From JBHFEI01 sp041928815 (GTDB taxonomy: Bacteria; Pseudomonadota; Alphaproteobacteria; Rhizobiales; Rhizobiaceae): a stretch of 64,000 nt of DNA. The stretch lies in contig NZ_JBHFEI010000016.1 of assembly GCF_041928815.1 (NCBI RefSeq), forward strand, positions 1 through 64,000, in the 5' to 3' direction. Shown piece by piece: positions 24,617 through 31,798 of the stretch. Both the position numbers and the translations under genes were made by a program. The notes under the pieces were generated by a model. It was not told the DNA's origin and ran no database searches. It saw only the letters and a list, made by a program, of their open reading frames with translations. The number at the start of each line of letters is the position of its first letter. Positions within the stretch are counted from its first letter, which is position 1.

Positions 24617-25522
24617 TCAACACGTCATCAAAGCATTCTTGAGAGTGCGCCACGCATACGCAGCAACCAAGCTGACCACTCCGTTACCGGCTGCCTCGCA
24701 TCGGTCCATCCGATCGGCCATCCCATCATCCAGTCCGAAAAGCTCGGGTTGGAGGTCAGGTCTCCGGGCGAGGATCTCGGCCCAACAGTCAAACTGATGT
24801 GGAGAGGGCGGATATAAGGGAAGCTGAAGGCCGCCGTCGGTCGCGCTCCGCACGCGGTCATCAGCAGATAGTTCAACGTCCAGATCCGCGCAACCCGTCC
24901 AAGTCCCGCTTGGCTCCCGACCTTGTCGGGGTCGTAGCTGACCCTCCATCCCTTGCCTGACAGCATCAGGTCGACCTGATTGCCGGCCTGTGATTTCGTC
25001 GGCGTGGGCCACAATGAAGAGCCGTCGCCGAATGTGGCTTGCGCCGGTTTCGAGCGCCGAGAACAGGCCTGCTTTGACCGCAAAGCCCATGCCGCGAAGG
25101 TCTGCGATGACGCTGGCGGCTCCCAGGGACAGGTGTCCCTCGACATTTTCGAAGAAGCACCATTCGGGGTCGAGCTCCCTGATGATCCGCCGGATATGGG
25201 GCCAGAGATGCCGGGGATCGTCCTCGCCTCGTCGCAGGCCGGAGAAGGAGAACGGCTGGCACGGATATCCTCCAGTGAGGAGATGAACCTTGCCACGCCA
25301 AGGGCGGCCGTCGAAGGTCGTAACATCGTCCCAGACAGGCGCGTGATCCAGGGCCTTGTCCTCCATCCTCGCCACGAGGGTGACCGCGGGGAAGACCTCC
25401 CGCTCGACGAAACAGACAGTGCGATATCCGGGTTCTGCGATATGGAGGCCGAGCTCCAGGCCTCCAACGCCGGCGCAGAGGGCAATACCTCGGAGATCAC
25501 TTGAGGGGGAATGTAGAGCCAC
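24617..25522 (-). CDS. Phage cytosine-5 DNA methyltransferase
   Basis: The protein has 301 residues. C5-methyltransferase motifs appear in order: I (CAGVGGLELGL), IV with the catalytic Cys (GGYPCQPFSFSG), VI (FFENVEGH), VIII (IRRRLFIVA) and X (EAAGNGVV). Target recognition must lie between VIII and X. It starts at GTG 25522 with AAGGA 8-9 nt upstream, and the start overlaps the com reading frame by 26 nt. It probably modifies phage DNA to evade restriction, taking the place of Mom in Mu. No partner endonuclease is present. Confidence 0.9.
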   Translation of the reverse strand: MALHSPSSDLRGIALCAGVGGLELGLHIAEPGYRTVCFVEREVFPAVTLVARMEDKALDHAPVWDDVTTFDGRPWRGKVHLLTGGYPCQPFSFSGLRRGEDDPRHLWPHIRRIIRELDPEWCFFENVEGHLSLGAASVIADLRGMGFAVKAGLFSALETGASHIRRRLFIVAHADEITGRQSGRPDAVRQGMEGQLRPRQGREPSGTWTGCADLDVELSADDRVRSATDGGLQLPLYPPSPHQFDCWAEILARRPDLQPELFGLDDGMADRMDRCEAAGNGVVSLVAAYAWRTLKNALMTC

Positions 25523-25688
25523 ACAGATGTTTCCTTGGCCGCTCTCGGCGGTCGGGTACGGGCTCTGCGGGCCTCAGGTGATTGACGGTGCCGCACCGGC
25601 GACACTTGATTTCGATAGCGTTGGCGATGGCTCCCTGTCCAGCCCGGAAAAGCAGGGCCGAACAGGAGCCGCAACGAATATCCTGCAT
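25497..25688 (-). CDS. com: Com-family zinc-finger translational activator
   Basis: The protein has 63 residues: MQDIRCGSCSALLFRAGQGA with CxxC, then IEIKCRRCGTVNHLRP with the second CxxC. This is the zinc-finger plan of Mu Com, whose sequence it resembles (start IRC..C..LLF). Mu Com binds mom mRNA and opens its translation start. Here com ends 26 nt inside the methyltransferase gene, as com overlaps mom in Mu. By analogy it should activate methyltransferase translation. Confidence 0.88.
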   Translation of the reverse strand: MQDIRCGSCSALLFRAGQGAIANAIEIKCRRCGTVNHLRPAEPVPDRRERPRKHLCGSTFPLK

Positions 25689-25708
25689 GTCAAAAAGCTC
25701 ACGACTCA

Positions 25709-25749
25709 GTCACACGGTAATTGTCCGGCTCTGCCGGATCAGGTGTGAC
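25709..25749 (-). promoter_or_regulatory. Nested dyad upstream of com
   Basis: GTCACAC (25709-25715) and GTGTGAC (25743-25749) are perfect inverted arms that enclose a TCCGGC/GCCGGA hairpin (25724-25738). The structure lies 20-60 bp before the com start. It may be an operator, or a leader structure controlling the com-methyltransferase pair. No T-tract follows, so a terminator is less likely. Confidence 0.4.
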
Positions 25750-25835
25750 AGTTATCGTTTTCGGCTGTCGGACGGGTCGTGGCGGCCAAACTACTGCCCG
25801 TCCTCGGTGCGCGTGAGCGCACCGGCACCTGCTGC

Positions 25836-26558
25836 TTAGATCGTGATCCCATCGAGCGCCGCGACGGCCTGGGCCCGGGCGTAGACCTGCGTCAGCTCAT
25901 TGTCATTAAGGGCGACCGTGTGGATGCCCGCGCAGTTGATATCGCAGTTGCCGGCAAAGGTGCTGGCGTAGCCGGAGCCGATGCGGATGGTGCGCGTGTT
26001 GGTCAGGTCGCGGGCATACGGCATCGCCATCGTGCCGACGGTGCCGGCGGTCCAGTCCCTGACGGTGACGAGGTCGGCAGCGTCGTCGACGACTACCGAG
26101 TAGAACGACCAGTTGTTCGGGGACGTGTTTGCCGTTGCGGTCACGAACGACAGTGCACCGGAGTTGTTCGTGCCGGCCGATCCTCCGATGGTGGTGGCGT
26201 TGTTGGGGTAGAGCGACACGCCGGCGGAGCCGAGCGCCGAGGCGGCGTAGTTGCCGAGGAAAATGGGCCTGGTCGTGCCAGTCGAGGAGCCGACGCCACG
26301 GGCGACACAGTAGAACGTCATGCTGGCCGTCTCGGCCGCCACGGTGTCGAGATAGGTCGTCTGCGATTTGAGAGAGGCGAAACCTGCGCCGAACGTCGGC
26401 GTGCCGGCGAGCTGTGCCGCCGGCTGTCCCTTGACGAGGTTGCGCAGCAGGACGCCGGAGCCCCCTCGAAAGAAATTGAAGTAGCGTGCGCCGCGCGGGG
26501 CCGGGCTGCGGAAATCCGCGCTGAAGGAGAATTCTCCGTAGGTTGTAACCCGTGTCAT
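25836..26558 (-). CDS. Phage fibre-associated protein, copy 2 (LamG-like)
   Basis: The protein has 240 residues. Beta-rich, with segments like MTFYCVARGVG, RPIFLGNYAASALGS and TIRIGSGYASTFAGNCDINC, suggesting a concanavalin/LamG-type binding fold. It is paralogous to the gene at 31068-31790: same length, same position behind an SGNH fibre gene, with shared N..F, LRNLV/ARNLV and RPIF(L/M)G motifs. It probably decorates or caps the fibre. The fold is inferred. Confidence 0.65.
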   Translation of the reverse strand: MTRVTTYGEFSFSADFRSPAPRGARYFNFFRGGSGVLLRNLVKGQPAAQLAGTPTFGAGFASLKSQTTYLDTVAAETASMTFYCVARGVGSSTGTTRPIFLGNYAASALGSAGVSLYPNNATTIGGSAGTNNSGALSFVTATANTSPNNWSFYSVVVDDAADLVTVRDWTAGTVGTMAMPYARDLTNTRTIRIGSGYASTFAGNCDINCAGIHTVALNDNELTQVYARAQAVAALDGITI

Positions 26559-26566
26559 GACGTGTC

Positions 26567-29500
26567 CTAACTGTCGAGGATGAGGGCGCGCAGGGCCAGT
26601 CGGGCCTTGTCGGCGTGACCATATTGATTGAGGTGGAGGGCGTCGTTGACGAAGCCGGAGGCGAAGGCGGCGGCGTAGGTGCCGAGCCGGGCCGTCATGT
26701 CCATGACGAGCAGGTCATAGGTATCGGCCAGCTCATACTGCGCGCCGACATACTGGCTCCAGGGATAGTCGTAGGAGCTGCCGCCCGGCGGCAGCGATAC
26801 CATCAGGGCAACGTCGGAGCCGACCGACTGCAGGCCGATGATCATCTGCTCCAGATTGGCGCGGTAGACGGCGGGGCTGATGCCCTGATTGATGTCGTTG
26901 AGGCCGAGCTCGATGACGGCGAGATGCGGGGCCAGCGCCTGCAAAGCGGAAAGTGGTGAGAAAAAGCTGCCGGTCGCGGCCCAGTCTGATGACCTCCACC
27001 CCGATCGCCCCATGTTGAGGAAGCAGACGGAGGGGTTGAGGCTGTCATGAACGAACCCGCCGGCGATCTGCACGTCGCCCGACACTCTCTTAATAGAGAG
27101 CGTGTTGGCGCCGCGTGTCGGCGTGTAGACTATCCGCTGCACGGAGCCGGTCGCCGGGGTGAAGCTCGTGACAGTGCCGCCGATGTCGAGGGAGAAGGTC
27201 GCGGCAGAAGACACCACCACGTAGATCTCGGCCGTGTCCCAGACGATGCCCGGGTTGAAGACGAGCGCGGTCGTGGTCGTCGAATTCGCGAATGCCGCGC
27301 CACCGAGCGAGACGACCCCGTTGATGCCCCAGCCCGAGCCGAAGGTGAAGCGCGGGTCATAGGCCAGAAAGTTGCTGACATCTGAGTTGGTCATCGCCTG
27401 GCCGAAGAAGGACGCGGCATTGGCCGGCATCATCCGGTTCGTGAGTGATGCCAGCACAGTCGGCCAGGACTTCGCGCGCCGGTGGATGCCGGTGCCCTCG
27501 ACCGCCCATCCCATGGTGTTGCTGTCGCCGACGCAGGCGACCAGCACGCGGCCGAGGCCAAGCGCGACACTGGAGAGGGCGTAACGCCAGCGGTCGAGCT
27601 GCATGGCGCCACGGGTGTAGATCGACGAGACCGAGGCGATGAGCGAGGGCGCATTGACCTGGACGGCTCCAGGCGATCCAACAGGCACGCCCATGACCTC
27701 GAGCCCGGTAGACGACAGCCGAAGGCCGACGAACCCCATGACATCGGCGATCTCAAGCGCCCCGTCCGAGTAGCTTTCGAAGGTCAATCCCGCAAAGGAT
27801 ACCGCTCCGGCCGGCGAAATGCTGAAGGCCTGGAAGCCAAGGGCATCCTCAATGGAAAAGCCGCCATCCTCCGTCGTCTGGAGGGACATGCCGCTGATGA
27901 GCACCCGCCCGTCCGCTGTGATCTCGAAGGGCGTGAAACCCATCTCGTCCTCGATCAGCAGCCCGCCGTCGCTGCTTGGAGCGATACGCAGCCCCGCGAA
28001 ACGCAGAGCCCCCTCTTTCTCGACGACGAAGGCCGCGAAACCCTGCGGATCTTCGATCCGAAACTCATTGTCCGTTGGGTCGTAGGCCAGATCGAAGAGG
28101 GGGGAGCGCATGCCGCCGGTGGCGGAGAGGCGCGCCAGAACGAAGCCCAGGACATCCTCGAAGGTGAAGGGATCGTCGTCATTGGCGGTCGGGCCGATCA
28201 GGCCGGAGAGATCCACGGGCACAGGACTGACGCTGATCAGCGCGTCGAGCTTGGCCTTGTCGGCCGAAGACATCAAGCCGGCATTGCTGCCGGTCGCAAC
28301 GGTCAGGCCCGCCTTGTCTCCGAGTGCCGCAATCAGGCCGGCCACCGTGCTCATCGGCTGCGTATTGGTATGGTTGCCGCGATCGAGCAGGATCGCGTCG
28401 GCCGAATTTGCCGTGGCGCCAGGTGCGATGCCATTGATCTTCGTCTTGTCGGCGGCCGACATCAGCCCGTTGGCCGCCGTGGTGGCTATGGCCGTGCCGG
28501 CCTTGGCTGCGAGCAGGGCATCGATCTCTGCGATACCGTATGCCGGCTTGTCCTCGAGGACCGCGATCCAGGCGACATCCCCGACGAAGTCGGCGCCAGG
28601 CGCGAAGTCGAACCGTAATGAGGTGATCGAGCCATTTTGCCAATCGGTCCCGCCGGCCGAAAGCGCCCACATGTCGAGCACGATCGTCGCCCAGATGCCG
28701 AGGCCGGGGTCCGCCCAGGAGCGCAGATAAGACCCAGAATGGCCGTGGCCGGTCGTGGAATAAAGCAGCAGGCCTTCGTGGTTGCCGGCGATCCGCCGAT
28801 AGCGGAAAGCGACATAGCGGCCCGTTGCCCCCGAAAAGCTGATTGATCGCGTCAACTGGCTGTCGCCGGCGCTTGCCGTCAGGCGCAGGGAGCCATTGAG
28901 CTCGGACTTTGTGCCGCTGAAGGAGAAGACGTTAAGCTCGGAATAGCCGCGCCACGCGACGATCGCAGATCCGGTGGGTGCGTATATCGATGAGGTCGCG
29001 TCGAGCTTGGTCTTGTCGGCGCCCGACAGGAAGCCGGAGACGGACGTGGTGGCGTCGGAATGGGTGTGCGCGGCGGATGCCTTGCCGTCGAGGGCGCTTT
29101 GCAGGCCGGAGATGGTACTGATCGCCGTCCCGGGCTGGAGCGCGCTGTCTGCCTTGGCAAGCGAGGATTGGGATGCTGAAGACAGTCCGATAGTCGGGTC
29201 ACCCGTAGCGCCGATCGGCTCCGTAACCAGGATGCCTGTACCGGCCGTCAGGACGCGCGAGGCGTAAGATCCGCTCGCGCGACGGACCATAATGCCATTC
29301 TGGCTGAAATCCGTGTCCATCATTGCGCCGGCGGCGGCGACGGTGGTGGCATTCGTCTGCGTTGCGCCGGCGGCCACGCCGTCGAGCTTGGTCTTGTCGG
29401 CCGCCGATAAAAATCCCGAGGCGGACGTCGTGGCGTCGGCGTGACTATGGCCGTTGTAACTGACCTCAATGCCGTCTTTGTAATATCCCCCTTTGGTGTC

Positions 29501-31066
29501 CCACTTCCCCGCGCGAAAGTCGTAGTAGCCCTTGATCGTGCCGCTGTTTGCGTCACGCATCCCCATGCCCCACCACCCCTGCAGCATGTAGTTGTAAGTG
29601 CTGTATGAGGCGCCATCCCCAGTCCCTGGATAGATGCCGCCAGAAAGGTTCGGGAAAGTGATGCCACCTGTAAAATTAGCCCCCGACAGTGACGCCTTGC
29701 CGTCGAGCGCGGCCTGCGTCGCCGTCGATACCGGCTTGGCGAGGTCTGCGGTGTTGTCGACATTGCCGAGGCCGACGTCCGCCTTGGCGAGCGTCCCCCA
29801 CGAGATCGACCCGGCCGTCGCGCCGGCCTTGAGAACCCGGCCGCTGTTTGTCGTGCCGGTCGCCGGAACGTGCAGGTTCCCGTCGCCGGTCGGATGCGTG
29901 TAGTTGGTCGCGCCGGCGGCCACGCCGTCGAGCTTGGTCTTGTCGGCCGCCGACAAGAAGCCGGAAACGGACGTCGTGGCGTCGGAATGGGTGTGCGAAG
30001 TCGCCGCCTTGCCGTCGAGCGCGGTCTGCGTCGCCGTCGACACCGGCTTGGCGAGGTCTGCGGTGTTGTCGACATTGCCGAGGCCGACGTCCGCCTTGGC
30101 GAGCGTCCCCCACGAGATCGACCCGGCCGTCGCGCCGGCCTTGAGAACCCGGCCGCTGTTTGTCGTGCCGGTCGCCGGAACGTGCAGGTTCCCGTCGCCG
30201 GTCGGATGCGTGTAGTTGGTCGCGCCGGCGGCCACGCCGTCGAGCTTGGTCTTGTCGGCCGCCGACAAGAAGCCGGAAACGGACGTCGTGGCGTCGGAAT
30301 GGGTGTGCGAAGTCGCCGCCTTGCCGTCGAGCGCGGTCTGCGTCGCCGTCGACACCGGCTTGGCGAGGTCTGCGGTGTTGTCGACATTGCCGAGGCCGAC
30401 ATCCGCCTTGGCGAGCGTCCCCCAGGAGATCGACCCGGCCGTCGCGCCGGCCTTGAGAACCCGGCCGCTGTTGGTCGTGCCGGTCGCCGGAACGTGCAGG
30501 TTCCCGTCGCCGGTCGGATGCATGTAGTTGGTCGCGCCGGCGGCCACGCCGTCGAGCTTGGTCTTGTCGGCGGCCGAGAGGAAGCCGGAAACGGACGTCG
30601 TGGCGTCGGCGTGGCTGTGCGAGGTCGCCGCCTTGCCGTCGAGCGCGGTCTGAAGCCCGGAGATGGTGCTGATCGCCGCGCCCGGCTGGAGCGCGCTGTC
30701 TGCCTTGGCAAGCGATGCCTGCGCTGTCGACGACAGGCCGATCGACGGATTGCCCGCGACGCCGTTGGCATTGGTGATAGCAATGCCCGTGCCGGACGAC
30801 AGGCTTCGGCTGGCATAGACGCCCGCCGACACGCGCACCATCCAGCCGTTGACCGTGAAATCGGCATCGGTGATGCCGCCGCTTGTCGCCGTGAACCATG
30901 TCTCGATCTGCGAGAACGGCCAGAAGGCGGCCGTGCTCACACCGTTGGTCATGTAGATGCGCTCGTCCGCCAAGTTGTAGAACGATGTCGGCGGCGAGGA
31001 TGGCGATGCCGCCGGCACCTGGCCGGCGACATTGCTCAACAGGAATGGACCGAGTGCTGCCGTCAC
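26567..31066 (-). CDS. Long phage tail fibre with repeats and C-terminal SGNH hydrolase
   Basis: The protein has 1499 residues, starting at GTG 31066. N-terminal part: tail-fibre text with SGFLSAADKTKLDGVAAGAT repeats, including three 104-residue near-identical units (about 146-457). Residues about 985-1130 hold four or five beta repeats of the form IEDxxGFxxFxIxxxGxxxFxG. From about 1170 there is an SGNH esterase domain: block I CVGDSNTMGW, block II Gly in MGRSGWRSSDW, block III GLNDIN and block V DALHLNQYG. It probably deacetylates or cleaves surface polysaccharide during adsorption. Confidence 0.85.
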   Translation of the reverse strand: MTAALGPFLLSNVAGQVPAASPSSPPTSFYNLADERIYMTNGVSTAAFWPFSQIETWFTATSGGITDADFTVNGWMVRVSAGVYASRSLSSGTGIAITNANGVAGNPSIGLSSTAQASLAKADSALQPGAAISTISGLQTALDGKAATSHSHADATTSVSGFLSAADKTKLDGVAAGATNYMHPTGDGNLHVPATGTTNSGRVLKAGATAGSISWGTLAKADVGLGNVDNTADLAKPVSTATQTALDGKAATSHTHSDATTSVSGFLSAADKTKLDGVAAGATNYTHPTGDGNLHVPATGTTNSGRVLKAGATAGSISWGTLAKADVGLGNVDNTADLAKPVSTATQTALDGKAATSHTHSDATTSVSGFLSAADKTKLDGVAAGATNYTHPTGDGNLHVPATGTTNSGRVLKAGATAGSISWGTLAKADVGLGNVDNTADLAKPVSTATQAALDGKASLSGANFTGGITFPNLSGGIYPGTGDGASYSTYNYMLQGWWGMGMRDANSGTIKGYYDFRAGKWDTKGGYYKDGIEVSYNGHSHADATTSASGFLSAADKTKLDGVAAGATQTNATTVAAAGAMMDTDFSQNGIMVRRASGSYASRVLTAGTGILVTEPIGATGDPTIGLSSASQSSLAKADSALQPGTAISTISGLQSALDGKASAAHTHSDATTSVSGFLSGADKTKLDATSSIYAPTGSAIVAWRGYSELNVFSFSGTKSELNGSLRLTASAGDSQLTRSISFSGATGRYVAFRYRRIAGNHEGLLLYSTTGHGHSGSYLRSWADPGLGIWATIVLDMWALSAGGTDWQNGSITSLRFDFAPGADFVGDVAWIAVLEDKPAYGIAEIDALLAAKAGTAIATTAANGLMSAADKTKINGIAPGATANSADAILLDRGNHTNTQPMSTVAGLIAALGDKAGLTVATGSNAGLMSSADKAKLDALISVSPVPVDLSGLIGPTANDDDPFTFEDVLGFVLARLSATGGMRSPLFDLAYDPTDNEFRIEDPQGFAAFVVEKEGALRFAGLRIAPSSDGGLLIEDEMGFTPFEITADGRVLISGMSLQTTEDGGFSIEDALGFQAFSISPAGAVSFAGLTFESYSDGALEIADVMGFVGLRLSSTGLEVMGVPVGSPGAVQVNAPSLIASVSSIYTRGAMQLDRWRYALSSVALGLGRVLVACVGDSNTMGWAVEGTGIHRRAKSWPTVLASLTNRMMPANAASFFGQAMTNSDVSNFLAYDPRFTFGSGWGINGVVSLGGAAFANSTTTTALVFNPGIVWDTAEIYVVVSSAATFSLDIGGTVTSFTPATGSVQRIVYTPTRGANTLSIKRVSGDVQIAGGFVHDSLNPSVCFLNMGRSGWRSSDWAATGSFFSPLSALQALAPHLAVIELGLNDINQGISPAVYRANLEQMIIGLQSVGSDVALMVSLPPGGSSYDYPWSQYVGAQYELADTYDLLVMDMTARLGTYAAAFASGFVNDALHLNQYGHADKARLALRALILDS
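29694..30629. repeat. Three tandem 312-bp repeats in the long tail fibre gene
   Basis: Unit starts (GCCTTGCCGTCGAGCGCGG) recur at 29694, 30006, 30318 and, as a truncated next copy, 30630, spaced exactly 312 bp. Units 2 and 3 differ at only a few bases. Each unit encodes 104 residues, so gain or loss of units keeps the frame. Confidence 0.95.
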
Positions 31067-31067
31067 G

Positions 31068-31790
31068 TCAGATCACGATGCCCCGGCGGCCGGCGCTCGC
31101 CTTGAGCCTTGCATACCAGGCGGCCTGTTCGGTGGGGTTCAGGGCCACGCTGCAGATTCCGGCGGCATGCAGATCGCAGGTGCCGCCAAACGATGCGGAG
31201 TATCCGGCCCCGATGCGCGTCGTCGCGGCATTGAAGGCGCGGGAATGGGTAATCGCTGCGCTCACCGGCGCAATGTCCGGACGCGCGAGATCGCGGGTCG
31301 TCAGTGTGGTCCCGTCGAAGGTCACGCACGGCATGCCCCACGCATTCGGGTCGCGCGTAATGGCCGCCTCGACGAAGACACTCGACCCGCCATCGTTGGT
31401 ATTGATGATGCCGCTGATCGCGACCGAGGTTTTGACGAACAGGCTGGTGCCGCCAAGCGCGACGGTCGACCCGCCATAGTCGCCCATGAAGATCGGCCGC
31501 GTCGCGGGGTCCGTGGTGACGCCGACGCCACGGCAAACGGCAAAAAAAGTGAACTGGGGAAAATCGTCGAGCAAGCTGTCGAGGAATGCGGCCGGACTGA
31601 AGCGGGCATAGCCGCTGCCATAGGTCGGAGAGCCGGTCAGGCTGGGCTGCGGCTTGTCGCGCACCAGGTTGCGCGCAATCCCGGCCGCCCCGTGGATGAA
31701 GAGGTTGAAGAACTCCAGGCCGCGCTCGACGGGCGGAAGATAGCGGGAGGAGACGACGGAGGCCTGGGGCCCAAGTTTCTGGAAGCTCAT
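31068..31790 (-). CDS. Phage fibre-associated protein, copy 1 (LamG-like)
   Basis: The protein has 240 residues and is paralogous to the gene at 25836-26558. Shared features are FNLFIHGAAGIARNLV, FFAVCRGVGVTTDPATRPIF and RIGAGYSASFGGTCDLHAAG, including the paired Cys near residue 210. It lies one nucleotide before the GTG of the long fibre gene and 8 nt after the short SGNH fibre gene. Function beyond fibre association is unknown. Confidence 0.65.
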   Translation of the reverse strand: MSFQKLGPQASVVSSRYLPPVERGLEFFNLFIHGAAGIARNLVRDKPQPSLTGSPTYGSGYARFSPAAFLDSLLDDFPQFTFFAVCRGVGVTTDPATRPIFMGDYGGSTVALGGTSLFVKTSVAISGIINTNDGGSSVFVEAAITRDPNAWGMPCVTFDGTTLTTRDLARPDIAPVSAAITHSRAFNAATTRIGAGYSASFGGTCDLHAAGICSVALNPTEQAAWYARLKASAGRRGIVI

Positions 31791-31798
31791 AACCTACC

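Noticed and set aside
24617..25522. Restriction-modification system
   Set aside because: No restriction endonuclease or specificity subunit lies next to the methyltransferase; the Com partner and the phage-end position fit a Mom-like protective role.
24628..25674. Alternative 348-codon minus frame over the methyltransferase
   Set aside because: It is the shifted shadow of the methyltransferase frame, which carries all C5-methylase motifs.
29694..30629. Repeat array considered as CRISPR or satellite DNA
   Set aside because: Units of 312 bp without spacers, in frame inside a fibre gene; clearly protein repeats.
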